DNA of 17,397 nucleotides from Methyloceanibacter sp. (GCA_025449615.1 JANWJA010000020.1:1-17397); one strand, 5' to 3'. Positions 7,460 through 15,894 are shown, numbered from the stretch's first letter. A program made the numbers and translations. The notes: generated by a model not told the origin, from the sequence alone.

Positions 7460-7554
7460 GCTAACTAGTTGCATCCAGCACGGCAGATCATCTAGCGATC
7501 CCTCTGCAATATCCGATAACTCCACCTAACAGACAGGCGGCCTCGCTGACTTCC

Positions 7555-8565
7555 TTGACCCAACAAGACATCTCCCTGCCTCCGGAATGGGCGCCGCAAA
7601 AAGCGATCTGGACGGCGTGGCCCGCCGATCTGAAGCAATGGGACGGCGACCTCGAAGCGCCGCGGCGCGACGTGGCGGCATTGGTGCGCGCTCTTGCCGG
7701 GAGCAACAAAGTCAAGGTGTTGGTGAAGAGTGGCGAGGCCGAAGCCTCGGCGGGCGCCGCGCTTGGCGCCGATGCGGAGTTGGTGCGAGCGAGTTACGGC
7801 GACATCTGGCTGCGTGACACCGGGCCGATCTTTGCCCGCACCTCGCAAGGCGCTGCCTCGCTTTGCTTCAAGTCGAACGGTTGGGGCGGCAGATTCGATC
7901 TCGCCGACGACGCGACTGTCGGAAGTGACATCGCCAAGCTCGCCGGCACGCCGGTCACTCAGTTTGACTTCGTGCTGGAAGGCGGCGCCATCGATCAGGA
8001 CGGCGAGGGCACCATCCTCACCACGCGGCAGACGCTGCTCAATGAGAACCGCAATTGCTGGACCGAGCAGCAAGCCGAATCGGCGCTTCGCGAAGCGTTC
8101 GGCGCCAAGACAATCATCTGGATCGACCAAGGCCTGCAAAACGACCACACCGACGGCCATATCGACAATCTCGCGCGCTTCGTGGTTCCTGGCCGCGTCG
8201 TCTGCCAGTCGCCTTCCGGGGCGGACGATCCAAACGCCAAAGCGCTCGAAGCCATCGCCAAAGTGCTCGAAGCTGCGACCGACGCAGTGGGACGAAAGCT
8301 CGAAGTGATCCGCATCCCGGGACCAGGCGCGGTGCGCGCCGCGTCTGGCGAGATCGTCCCCGCCTCGCATATGAATTTCGTCATCGCCAATGGTGTGGTG
8401 GTCGTGCCCGTCTACGGCACGCCGTCTGCGCCAGAGGCACTGCAAGCCTTGCAGAAGCTGTTTCCCGACCGCAAAGTGATCGGCCTTCCCTCGCACGGCC
8501 TGCTCGGCTCGGGCGATGCGGGCGGCGGCTCGTTCCACTGCATCACGCAACAGGAGCCACTCTAG
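7555..8565 (+). CDS. aguA: Agmatine deiminase
   Basis: A 336-residue guanidino-group-modifying enzyme of the pentein fold, predicted to hydrolyse agmatine to N-carbamoylputrescine and ammonia in the cytoplasm. Family motifs appear in order: PPEWAPQKAIWTAWP (9-23), WLRDTGP (D88), EGGAI (E142), NDHTDGHIDN (H198, H202) and the catalytic cysteine in GGGSFHCITQQ (C329). Length is slightly below the usual 340-370. The start is a TTG at 7555 with no good Shine-Dalgarno sequence; no ATG or GTG lies nearby in frame, and the conserved region begins only 8 residues later, so this start is the best available. The stop abuts the aguB ATG, which makes the function nearly certain. Arginine decarboxylase, which supplies agmatine, is not in the window. 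Confidence 0.95.
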   Translation: MTQQDISLPPEWAPQKAIWTAWPADLKQWDGDLEAPRRDVAALVRALAGSNKVKVLVKSGEAEASAGAALGADAELVRASYGDIWLRDTGPIFARTSQGAASLCFKSNGWGGRFDLADDATVGSDIAKLAGTPVTQFDFVLEGGAIDQDGEGTILTTRQTLLNENRNCWTEQQAESALREAFGAKTIIWIDQGLQNDHTDGHIDNLARFVVPGRVVCQSPSGADDPNAKALEAIAKVLEAATDAVGRKLEVIRIPGPGAVRAASGEIVPASHMNFVIANGVVVVPVYGTPSAPEALQALQKLFPDRKVIGLPSHGLLGSGDAGGGSFHCITQQEPL

Positions 8566-9426
8566 ATGGCGAAGCGCATGCTCAGCGTTGCCGCGCTGCA
8601 AGCGTCGTTCGGCAACGACATGGCGGCGAACATCGCCAAGGTCGAACGCCTCGTGCGCGACGCCGCAAAACGCGGCGCGCAAGTTGTGCTGCCGCCGGAG
8701 CTGTTTCAGGGCATCTATTTCCCCACGCGCCAGGACCCGAAATGGTTCGCGACCGCGTACCCCGCGACCGAGCATCCTTGTGTGCTGGCGCTGTCGAAGC
8801 TCGCTCATGAGCTGAAGATCGTGATCCCAATCTCCTTCTTCGAGAAGGATGGGCCGCGCTACTACAACAGCGTTGCCATCGCCGACGCCGGCGGCGCCAT
8901 CCTCGGGCTCTACCGCAAGAGCCACATTCCCGACGGACCCGGCTATCAGGAGAAATATTACTTCCGCCCTGGCGACACCGGTTTCAAATCCTGGACCACG
9001 AAGCAGGGTCGGATCGGCGCCGGCATTTGCTGGGATCAATGGTACCCGGAAGCCGCGCGCGCCATGGTGCTACAGGGCGCCGAGATCCTGCTCTATCCGA
9101 CAGCGATCGGCTCAGAGCCCTACGATCTCAGCCTCGACACCCATCAACGCTGGCAGCGCGTGATGCAGGGTCACGCCGTGGCCAATGCCGTGCCGGTGGT
9201 TGCCGCGAACCGCATCGGCGAGGAAGTGAACGACGGCGTGATCCAGCGCTACTACGGCCATTCCTTCATCGCCGACCAGACCGGCGAGATCGTCGCGAGC
9301 TTCGGCGAAAGCGAGGAGGGGGCGCTGGTACACGGTTTCGATCTCGGCGAGATCGAAGCCTATCGTGCCGGTTGGGGCTTCTTTCGCGACCGTCGGCCCG
9401 ATCTTTACGGCAAGAGCATCGTCTAG
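8566..9426 (+). CDS. aguB: N-carbamoylputrescine amidohydrolase
   Basis: A 286-residue nitrilase-superfamily enzyme that converts N-carbamoylputrescine to putrescine, CO2 and ammonia. The Glu-Lys-Cys triad is visible: E45 in LPPELFQ, K118 in LYRKSHIPDGPGYQEKYYF, and C155 in GICWDQWYPEAAR. The segment IGSEPYDLSLDTHQRWQRVM (181-200) and the ending GWGFFRDRRPDLYG are typical of AguB. The ATG directly follows the aguA TAG, and its ribosome site GGAG lies 9 bases upstream inside the end of aguA, so translation is probably coupled. Together the two genes complete the agmatine route to putrescine. The next gene is convergent, with a palindromic element between. Confidence 0.96.
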   Translation: MAKRMLSVAALQASFGNDMAANIAKVERLVRDAAKRGAQVVLPPELFQGIYFPTRQDPKWFATAYPATEHPCVLALSKLAHELKIVIPISFFEKDGPRYYNSVAIADAGGAILGLYRKSHIPDGPGYQEKYYFRPGDTGFKSWTTKQGRIGAGICWDQWYPEAARAMVLQGAEILLYPTAIGSEPYDLSLDTHQRWQRVMQGHAVANAVPVVAANRIGEEVNDGVIQRYYGHSFIADQTGEIVASFGESEEGALVHGFDLGEIEAYRAGWGFFRDRRPDLYGKSIV

Positions 9427-9428
9427 CA

Positions 9429-9471
9429 GCATAATCCCGAAAAGTTGCAGACTTTTCGGACAAGATAATGC
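9429..9471. repeat. Palindromic intergenic element, possible bidirectional terminator
   Basis: The core CCGAAAAGT-TGCAG-ACTTTTCGG (9437-9459) is a perfect 9-base-pair hairpin. Outside it, GCATAATC (9429-9436) and GATAATGC (9464-9471) form a second stem with one mismatch, separated on one side by ACAA. This architecture (GCATnATC, a GAAAAG/CTTTTC stem, ACAA or similar, GATnATGC) matches, from memory, the small dispersed palindromic elements common between genes in rhizobia. It sits just after aguB and before the end of the convergent RND gene, so it could end transcription from both sides. Only one copy is seen here, so its repeat nature rests on recall. Confidence 0.6.
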
Positions 9472-9485
9472 GTCAGCGGCGGTGC

Positions 9486-12400
9486 CTACTCCGCGGGCAC
9501 CCGCGCTCGCGTGGCCCGGCGCGGCGCTTTCTTGCTGCGGCCTAAGTTGTGTTGCAGCCGCGCCAGATAAAGATAGACGATCGGCGTGGTGTAGAGCGTG
9601 AGCAACTGTGAGAGCGCCAGGCCGCCGACCATGGCGTAGCCCAGCGGCTGGCGAAGCTCCGAGCCCGCGCCATGGACGAGCATCAGCGGCACGCCACCGA
9701 GCATGGCCGCCATCGTCGTCATCAGGATGGGCCGGAAGCGCAGCAGACAGGCCTCGCGGATCGCCTCGAGCGGAGTCCGGCCCTCGCGCTCGCGCTGCAC
9801 GGCAAAGTCGACCAGCATGATGCCGTTCTTCTTGACGATGCCGATCAAGAGGATGATGCCGATGATGCCGATCACCGAAAGATCGAATCCGCCGAGCATG
9901 AGCGCCAGCAACGCGCCCACGCCCGCCGATGGCAGCGTGGAAAGGATCGTCAGTGGGTGGATGAAGCTCTCATAGAGAATGCCGAGGATAATGTAGACGA
10001 CGACGAGCGCGGCGGCGATCAAGAGCGGCTGGTTGGAAAGCGAATCCTGAAACGCTTGCGCGTTGCCTTGGAAGGTGCCGATAAGCGTCACCGGTGGAAC
10101 CATATTGGTAACGGCCTTTTCGATCGCATCGACGGCTTGCCCCAGCGCGACCCCACTCGGCAGATTGAAGGACAGCGTGATCGCCGGAAACTGTCCCTGA
10201 TGCGAAACCGAAAGCGGCCCCACTTGCGTATTATCCATGGTGACCAGCGTCGAGATCGGAACCGACGCGCCGCTGCTCGGCGATTTCATGTAGAGGCGGT
10301 CCAGCGTGTTGGGATCGCCCTGCATCTCCGGTGGCACCTCGAGAATGACATGATAGGTGTTGGTTTGGGTGTAATATTGCGCCACTTGGCGTTGACCGAA
10401 TGCATCGTTGAGCGTGGCGTCGATCACTTCGGGCAGAATACCGAAGCGTGCGGCCTGGTCGCGATTGATACTGACCATTAACTGCGGCGCATTGCCTTGC
10501 TGGTCGCTCGACACATCGGCGAGTTGCGGCAGCGTCTGGAGCTTGGCGAGGATCTTCGGTGCCCACTCGTTGAGCTCGGCAATATCGGCGTCCTGCAGCG
10601 TGTATTGGAATTGTCCGCGCCCGATGCGGCCGCCGACGGTGATGTCCTGCGAGGGCTGCAGCACGAGCTTCACGCCTTCGATGTGCTCCAATTGCGGACG
10701 CAAGCGATTGATAATGTCGCTGGCCGTGGCCTTCCTCTGGTCGCGCGGTTTCAGCCCGATAAAGAAACGCCCGGTATTCGCCGTCTGCGCGCTGCCGCCG
10801 CTGCCCATCGCTGAGCCGACCGATTCGATATCCGGATCCTTCGCCAGCACCTCGCCGAGCTGCATCATCAGCCGCGACATCTCGGAGGGCGAAATGTCTT
10901 GGCCGGCTTCGGCGAAACCGGTGACGAGCCCGGTGTCCTGAATGGGGAAGAAGCCCTTGGGAATGACGACATAGAGATAGACGCTCGCCGCCATGGTGGC
11001 GAAAAACACCATGAGGGTGGCGAAGGGATGTTTCAGCACGCGGTCGAGCGTGCGGCGGTAGGCAGCGAGCATATCGTCGAAAACAGATTCGATCGCGCGC
11101 CACACAGCTCCGTGATGCTCCGTATCGCGATGCAGATAACGCGCGCAAAGCATCGGCGCGAGGATCAGAGAGACAAAGGCAGAAACGGCAATCGCGGCCG
11201 TCACCGTGACGGAGAACTCGCGGAACAACCGCCCCACGATGCCGCCCATCAACAACAGCGGGATGAACACCGCGACCAGCGAAACGCTGATCGACAGCAC
11301 GGTAAACCCGATTTCGCGCGAGCCTTTGAGCGCGGCATCGAGCGGATCCATGCCGTCCTCGATATGCCGGTAGATGTTCTCCACCACGACGATGGCGTCG
11401 TCGACCACGAACCCGACCGAGATGGTGAGCGCCATCAGCGAAATATTGTCGAGGCTGAAGCCGCACAGATACATCACCGCGAGCGCGCCAAGCAGTGACA
11501 GCGGCACCACGATGCCTGGAATCAGAGTGACGCGTACATTGCGCAGGAACAGCAGGATCACCAGCACGACCAGCGCGATGGTGACGGCAAGGGTGACTTC
11601 GACGTCATGGACCGAGGCGCGAATGGTCTCGGTGCGGTCCGAGAGAATATCGACGGAAATCGCCTGCGGCATCACCGCTTTCAGCTGCGGCAGCGCCGCA
11701 TTGATCTTGTCCACCGTCTCAATGACATTCGCTCCGGGTTGCTTCGACACGACCAGAAGAATGGCGCGCTCATCGCCGTCCCAGGCTCCAGCATAAAGGT
11801 TTTCCGGCCCCTCGATCGCCTGGCCGACATCTTTGACCCTGACCGCGGCACCGTTGCGATAGGCGACAATCACCTCGCCATAGTCCGTGGCCTTGGAGAG
11901 CTGGTCGTTGGCGGCAAGCGTCACGCTGCGATTGTCGCTATAGAGCGTGCCCTTTGCTGCATTGGTGGTTGCGGCGCTGATTACGGCCCTGATGTCCTCG
12001 AGCGTGAGGCCCTTGGCCGCAAGCTTGGCGGGGTCGACCTGGATCCTGATCGCCGGTTTCTGCTCGCCGCCAAGCGAAACCTGCGACACGCCGTCGATCT
12101 GCGAGATCTGCTGCGCGAGAATCGTGTCGGCGTAATCATCGACGACGGTGAGCGGCAGCGAAGCGGAGTGCACCCCGATTACGAGGATTGGAGAGTCTGC
12201 TGGGTTCGTCTTGCGATAGGTCGGCGGCGACGGCATGTCGGTGGGAAGTTGCCGGCTTGCCGCAGTTATTGCCGCCTGCACGTCTTGCGCCGCCGCGTCG
12301 ATGTCGCGATTGAGGTCGAACTGCAAGGTTATGGAGGTCGAGCCCAGCGTGCTAGTCGAGGTCATCTGAGTGACGCCGGCGATCTGGGCGAATTGGCGTT

Positions 12401-12602
12401 CCAGCGGCTGCGCCACCGCCGAAGCCATGGTCTCTGGGCTCGCGCCGGGAAGCCTGGCGGACACGCTCACAGTGGGGAAATCCACTTTTGGCAGCGGCGC
12501 CACGGGCAGCATCGGAAACGACGCGAGGCCCGCAACTGCAATCGCGAGCATAATCAGCGTTGTTGCGACCGGGCGCCGGATAAACGGCGCCGAAATGTTC
12601 AT
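9486..12602 (-). CDS. RND efflux pump inner-membrane subunit (HAE1, MdtB/MdtC-like)
   Basis: A 1038-residue proton-driven exporter, the expected length for the AcrB/MdtB family. It begins MNISAPFIRRPVATTLIMLA, the usual short cytoplasmic start and first helix. Next come the first periplasmic porter loop (about 30-335), a helix cluster (335-540), the second loop and the last helices (about 865-1025), giving the normal twelve. The proton-relay pair D401-D402 is present in VGFVVDDAIVVVENI. KVDFPTVSVSARLPGASPETM and NPADSPIL favour the MdtB/MdtC branch over AcrB. Its ATG overlaps the adaptor stop by ATGA, so the two form one translational unit. MdtABC-type operons usually carry two RND subunits; only one is here, so it probably works as a homotrimer. 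The substrate is unknown. Confidence 0.93.
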   Translation of the reverse strand: MNISAPFIRRPVATTLIMLAIAVAGLASFPMLPVAPLPKVDFPTVSVSARLPGASPETMASAVAQPLERQFAQIAGVTQMTSTSTLGSTSITLQFDLNRDIDAAAQDVQAAITAASRQLPTDMPSPPTYRKTNPADSPILVIGVHSASLPLTVVDDYADTILAQQISQIDGVSQVSLGGEQKPAIRIQVDPAKLAAKGLTLEDIRAVISAATTNAAKGTLYSDNRSVTLAANDQLSKATDYGEVIVAYRNGAAVRVKDVGQAIEGPENLYAGAWDGDERAILLVVSKQPGANVIETVDKINAALPQLKAVMPQAISVDILSDRTETIRASVHDVEVTLAVTIALVVLVILLFLRNVRVTLIPGIVVPLSLLGALAVMYLCGFSLDNISLMALTISVGFVVDDAIVVVENIYRHIEDGMDPLDAALKGSREIGFTVLSISVSLVAVFIPLLLMGGIVGRLFREFSVTVTAAIAVSAFVSLILAPMLCARYLHRDTEHHGAVWRAIESVFDDMLAAYRRTLDRVLKHPFATLMVFFATMAASVYLYVVIPKGFFPIQDTGLVTGFAEAGQDISPSEMSRLMMQLGEVLAKDPDIESVGSAMGSGGSAQTANTGRFFIGLKPRDQRKATASDIINRLRPQLEHIEGVKLVLQPSQDITVGGRIGRGQFQYTLQDADIAELNEWAPKILAKLQTLPQLADVSSDQQGNAPQLMVSINRDQAARFGILPEVIDATLNDAFGQRQVAQYYTQTNTYHVILEVPPEMQGDPNTLDRLYMKSPSSGASVPISTLVTMDNTQVGPLSVSHQGQFPAITLSFNLPSGVALGQAVDAIEKAVTNMVPPVTLIGTFQGNAQAFQDSLSNQPLLIAAALVVVYIILGILYESFIHPLTILSTLPSAGVGALLALMLGGFDLSVIGIIGIILLIGIVKKNGIMLVDFAVQREREGRTPLEAIREACLLRFRPILMTTMAAMLGGVPLMLVHGAGSELRQPLGYAMVGGLALSQLLTLYTTPIVYLYLARLQHNLGRSKKAPRRATRARVPAE

Positions 12603-13891
12603 GGCTTTGCCGGCGGATCGGCCGGTGTCTGTGGACTTGCGATGTCGACCTTGGTGTCAGGCTTCAGGCGATATTGCCCGCTGACCACGACGCGCTCGCC
12701 TGGCTGCAAGCCGCTGCGGACCACGGTCATGCCGTTCTTGGTGGGGCCGGTTTGGATCGGCCGGTTCTCTGCGGCGTTGTCCGCCTTGATCACCCATGCG
12801 AAGAGACCTTGCGAATTCCGTTGCACTGCCGCTTCCGGGATCGTCACGGCATCTTTCAGAGTTTCCACCAGCACTTGCGCCCTGACGAACTCGCCGGGCC
12901 AGAGTTGCTCATCGGTGTTGGGGAAAATCGCCTTCATCCTGATCGTGCTCGTGGTCTGATCGATCTGGTTGTCGATCAAGAGCAGCTTGCCAGTCTCCAG
13001 CGCGCGCACATTGTCCTGATCCATCGCCACCACGGTGACTTCGCCCTTCTTCATGGCTTCCTGCACCGCGACCAAATTCCGTTGCGGCAGGGTGAACACG
13101 GCATTGATCGGCGTGACAGCGGTGAGCACCGTGATCGGCGTTTCATCTCCGGCGCGAATGATATTGCCGGCATCAACCTGGCGGAAACCGACGCGTCCGT
13201 CGATCGGCGCGATGATCGTCGAATAGCTCAATTGCGTCTCGGCGCTCTCGATGCCGGCTTGATCAGCCGCGATGGTCGCTTTCAGCGCGTCCACCTTGGC
13301 CTGTTGCTGATCGACGGCTTGCGATGTGCCCGCGCCTCGTTTCATCAGATCCTGAAACCGCGCGAGGTCCTTGGCGTCGGAGACGAGCTGCGCCTCGTCT
13401 TGCGCACGCCTCGCCTTGGCCTGGTCGAGCGTGGCCCGGAACGGCCTGGGATCGACCACGGCCAGGACGTCGCCCGCCTTGACCATTTGGCCTTCGGTGA
13501 AATTCACGCTCTGCAGCTTGCCGCCAACCTGGCTGTGGATCGCGACCGTGTTGGAGGCCTGTACCGTGCCGAGGCCTTCCAGATAGATCGGCACGTCTCT
13601 CACGCCGACCTCGGCAATCGTCACCGGGACGGCGAGCGCCTGTTTTTGTCCTGGAGCGGCTGCCTTCTCTCCAGAGGGACGCGCATAGACGAATAGCAAT
13701 GCGGCAATCAGTGCGGCTAAGCCGAGCAACCAACCGATGCTTCGGCCTTTGCGCCGGATCATGGGTTCGTTCTCGTCGGCGGGCGAGCGCGCTTCCGTTG
13801 GCGCATCATGTGCCTCCAGCACGCGTCCGGCGGACCGCTCATCAAGCTCCGCTCCCCTCATGGCTTCGCTCTGCTTGACGTGGCGAGTCAT
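12599..13891 (-). CDS. RND efflux periplasmic adaptor (membrane fusion protein, MdtA-like)
   Basis: A 430-residue adaptor that would link the RND pump to an outer-membrane channel. One N-terminal membrane helix (about 51-70) anchors it; no lipoprotein cysteine is seen. Then come the biotinyl-lipoyl half motif GTVQASNTVAIHSQVGGKL (109-127), a helical hairpin rich in Ala, Gln and Asp (about 155-220), the second half motif APIDGRVGFRQVDAGN (around 230), beta-barrel sequence and a membrane-proximal tail. The ATG at 13891 has GAGGTG 8 bases upstream. It gives an unusual hydrophilic N-terminus of about 45 residues before the helix. An internal ATG at 13762 would give a conventional length but lacks a ribosome site. 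No TolC-like gene or regulator is adjacent. Confidence 0.92.
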   Translation of the reverse strand: MTRHVKQSEAMRGAELDERSAGRVLEAHDAPTEARSPADENEPMIRRKGRSIGWLLGLAALIAALLFVYARPSGEKAAAPGQKQALAVPVTIAEVGVRDVPIYLEGLGTVQASNTVAIHSQVGGKLQSVNFTEGQMVKAGDVLAVVDPRPFRATLDQAKARRAQDEAQLVSDAKDLARFQDLMKRGAGTSQAVDQQQAKVDALKATIAADQAGIESAETQLSYSTIIAPIDGRVGFRQVDAGNIIRAGDETPITVLTAVTPINAVFTLPQRNLVAVQEAMKKGEVTVVAMDQDNVRALETGKLLLIDNQIDQTTSTIRMKAIFPNTDEQLWPGEFVRAQVLVETLKDAVTIPEAAVQRNSQGLFAWVIKADNAAENRPIQTGPTKNGMTVVRSGLQPGERVVVSGQYRLKPDTKVDIASPQTPADPPAKP

Positions 13892-13925
13892 CAGCTACAC
13901 ACCTCTTCGGAAACCCCGCGCGAAT

Positions 13926-13957
13926 AGACAGATAAATCGTGTCTGCTCGTGGGCCAA
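13926..13957 (-). promoter_or_regulatory. Candidate promoter and operator for the efflux genes
   Basis: On the minus strand TTGGCC (13952-13957) and TATCTG (13929-13934) are 17 bases apart. A perfect inverted repeat, AGACA-N9-TGTCT (13926-13944), covers the -10 and part of the spacer. A repressor bound there would block the pump promoter, as TetR-type regulators often do. No regulator gene lies nearby. Confidence 0.35.
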
Positions 13958-14018
13958 GGCACAACGCTGCAAATTATTAAATTTCGGCAATGCGGGGCGT
14001 CCGAAGCGGGCAGTTGCC

Positions 14019-14486
14019 CTATTTCAGCGCTTTCGCCGCCTCCAACACCGCCTCGACATGGCCCGGCACTTTCACCTTGCGCCAGACCCCGTAAAGGATG
14101 CCGTTCCTGTCGATCAGGAAGGTGGAGCGCTCGATACCCATATATTTGCGGCCATACATGCTCTTCTCCGCCCAAACCCCATAGGCCTCGCACACCTTGC
14201 CGTCTTCGTCGGACGCGAGCGGGAAGGGGAGCTGGTACTTCGTCTTGAATTTGTCATGACTTGCGGCGCTATCGCGCGAAACGCCGATCACCGCCGTCTT
14301 CAGCTTGGAGAAGTCGGGGAGTTGATCGCGGAAGGCGCAAGCCTCCGCGGTGCAGCCGGAGGTGTCGTCCTTCGGATAGAAATAAAGCACGACCGGCTTG
14401 CCCTTAAAATCCTTGAGCGAGACTTTGCCGCCGCCATCCGTGGGTAGCGTGAAACTCGGCGCCTTGTCGCCAATTTCGACGCTCAT
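14019..14486 (-). CDS. bcp: Peroxiredoxin, BCP/PrxQ type
   Basis: A 155-residue cytoplasmic thiol peroxidase that reduces hydrogen peroxide and organic hydroperoxides, probably regenerated by thioredoxin. The active-site stretch YPKDDTSGCTAEACAFRDQ carries T42, the peroxidatic C45 and a second cysteine, C50, five residues on, as in Escherichia coli BCP. IGVSRDS, FPLASDEDGKVCEAYGVW and RSTFLIDRNG are also typical. The ATG at 14486 has AGGAGG 4 bases upstream, so this start is firm even though the frame stays open far upstream. The start overlaps the stop of the ligase gene by ATGA, placing bcp second in a two-gene unit. Confidence 0.96.
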   Translation of the reverse strand: MSVEIGDKAPSFTLPTDGGGKVSLKDFKGKPVVLYFYPKDDTSGCTAEACAFRDQLPDFSKLKTAVIGVSRDSAASHDKFKTKYQLPFPLASDEDGKVCEAYGVWAEKSMYGRKYMGIERSTFLIDRNGILYGVWRKVKVPGHVEAVLEAAKALK

Positions 14487-15808
14487 GAATCCTCCTTTGC
14501 ACGCGTCTCGAGTGCGGCTCTGCCTTTGGCGACGGCCTCCGAAGCCATGCGCAACAGGATCGGCGCCAGCCCGATCGCGGACATGAACCAAGTCTGCCAC
14601 ATGCTCCAGGCAAACGCGCCGATCGCGAGCACGACCGCGAAGCACGCCGCGCCGTAGGGTTGCGCAAACACCGGCAGCAAGCCGATCCGAAGCGCGACGA
14701 GCGCGCCAGCGATTGCCGCCAGTAGCACGCCGATGGCGCCGATCTCGTACCAGCTCTGCAGGAAGATATCGTGGGCGTGCTGTCCCGTGGTGCGCTTGAA
14801 CACGAAGCCCTCGGGCCGGTCCTCCGGACCTTTCATCATCGCCTTCACGGCCGGCGTGGAATTGACCCCGATGCCGATCCAAGGATGCTCGAGCGCGCGC
14901 TCTGCGGTGTATTGCCAGATGATGACCCGCGCGCGCGCCGAACTCGGCAGCCAGGACACGAGATGCAGTCCCTGTTGGTAGGCGAGACGATCGAGCGGAA
15001 TCACCAGCGCGAAGCAGAGACACCAAATCACCGCGAGCGTGCGGATGATTCCGAGGCGCCAAACTGAGGCCAGTGCGAACACAATGGCGGAGAGCACGAG
15101 CGCGACTTGCGAGGAATCGTGTTCCGACAGTGCAATCGGTACGGCGAGCGCCGCCGCGAATAGCGCCGTCAGCGCGATCCGCCGCGGAATAGCATCGAGC
15201 GCGCTCAAGATCAGCACGCCCGGCCAGAAGCTCAGCATGACGATTGCGGCATTCTGATTGAATTCCGAAAGGTTCAACCGCACGATCTTGCCGTCGACCA
15301 CCTCCATATGCTTCGCCGTCGTCGGCTTGAGCACGGCAGTGAAATTCATCGCGGCGCGCGTGAAGATGCCGTCGCTTAAGAGCTCTACCAAGAGATAGAG
15401 CGCCGCGCACACTGCGCCGACCACAAAACCGAGCGCGCATCCCCTGAGCTCGCTCGCGCTTACAGCAGGAATCGCGCGTGTGGAGGCGAAGGCGACCAGA
15501 ATGACGCCGAGAAATGCACCGGTCTTGCCCAGTGCCTCGTCTTGATCGACGGCAAGAATAGAATTCGCGAAAAGATAGGCCGAGAGCACGAGGCAGGCGG
15601 ACAGCGCCGCATCGAGTTGCAACAGGGCGCGTAACCTCACGCCGCGCCGGATCGCGGTCGCGATCAGTGCAATCGCAAGCAGGCCGAGCATGAGCGGGCT
15701 AAGCCGTGGCGTAATACCGGCAATGACCGGCGTTAGGAAGCAAAGCGTCGGCAATGCCCGGTAAAGGCCAAGCGTGCGGCGCTTCTTTTGTTCGATTGCG
15801 TCTGCCAT
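14483..15808 (-). CDS. O-antigen ligase / polymerase family membrane protein (Wzy_C domain)
   Basis: A 441-residue multi-pass inner-membrane protein with roughly ten to twelve hydrophobic helices. A large periplasmic loop before the last helices contains RARVIIWQYTAERALEHPWI (292-311) and TTGQHAHDIFLQSWYEIG (340-357). The His-x-His-Asp pair (H344, H346) followed by an LQ helix is the hallmark of WaaL/Wzy-like enzymes. These join or polymerise undecaprenyl-linked glycans on the periplasmic side. The ATG at 15808 gives a normal hydrophilic N-terminus. A GTG at 15859 would add 17 residues but lies upstream of the likely promoter. The ribosome site is weak (GGCGGG) and lies inside a hairpin. The acceptor (lipid A, exopolysaccharide or protein) cannot be told from sequence alone. 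Confidence 0.85.
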   Translation of the reverse strand: MADAIEQKKRRTLGLYRALPTLCFLTPVIAGITPRLSPLMLGLLAIALIATAIRRGVRLRALLQLDAALSACLVLSAYLFANSILAVDQDEALGKTGAFLGVILVAFASTRAIPAVSASELRGCALGFVVGAVCAALYLLVELLSDGIFTRAAMNFTAVLKPTTAKHMEVVDGKIVRLNLSEFNQNAAIVMLSFWPGVLILSALDAIPRRIALTALFAAALAVPIALSEHDSSQVALVLSAIVFALASVWRLGIIRTLAVIWCLCFALVIPLDRLAYQQGLHLVSWLPSSARARVIIWQYTAERALEHPWIGIGVNSTPAVKAMMKGPEDRPEGFVFKRTTGQHAHDIFLQSWYEIGAIGVLLAAIAGALVALRIGLLPVFAQPYGAACFAVVLAIGAFAWSMWQTWFMSAIGLAPILLRMASEAVAKGRAALETRAKEDS

Positions 15809-15815
15809 GACCGAT

Positions 15816-15832
15816 CCCGCCTTTTCGGCGGG
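15816..15832 (-). promoter_or_regulatory. Hairpin covering the ribosome-site region of the ligase gene
   Basis: In the ligase leader the arms CCCGCC and GGCGGG pair perfectly around GAAAA, 7 bases before the ATG. The 3' arm is the only Shine-Dalgarno-like sequence, so the hairpin could limit translation. A TATACC -10-like box on the same strand (15836-15841) just upstream would place this hairpin in the 5' UTR. Confidence 0.35.
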
Positions 15833-15894
15833 GAGGGTATAGCCAAGCCGAGGCGGCACGCCAGCCCCCCGCGACTATCCCGCAGCCCCTCCCA

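Noticed and set aside
7383..7554. tRNA-Arg as an integration site of a mobile element
   Set aside because: No integrase, no repeated tRNA 3' end and no change in base composition are seen downstream; aguAB is ordinary metabolic DNA.
7492..9039. 515-codon minus-strand frame across aguA and aguB
   Set aside because: It spans two well-supported genes on the other strand and shows no family motif; a shadow of high third-position GC.
10231..11466. 411-codon same-strand frame inside the RND gene
   Set aside because: It is a second frame of a complete 1038-residue RND pump and carries no recognisable motif.
14019..15440. 473-codon frame that would fuse an upstream domain to bcp
   Set aside because: The upstream part is the ligase gene read out of frame and is Arg-rich nonsense. 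The bcp ATG at 14486 has a strong AGGAGG.
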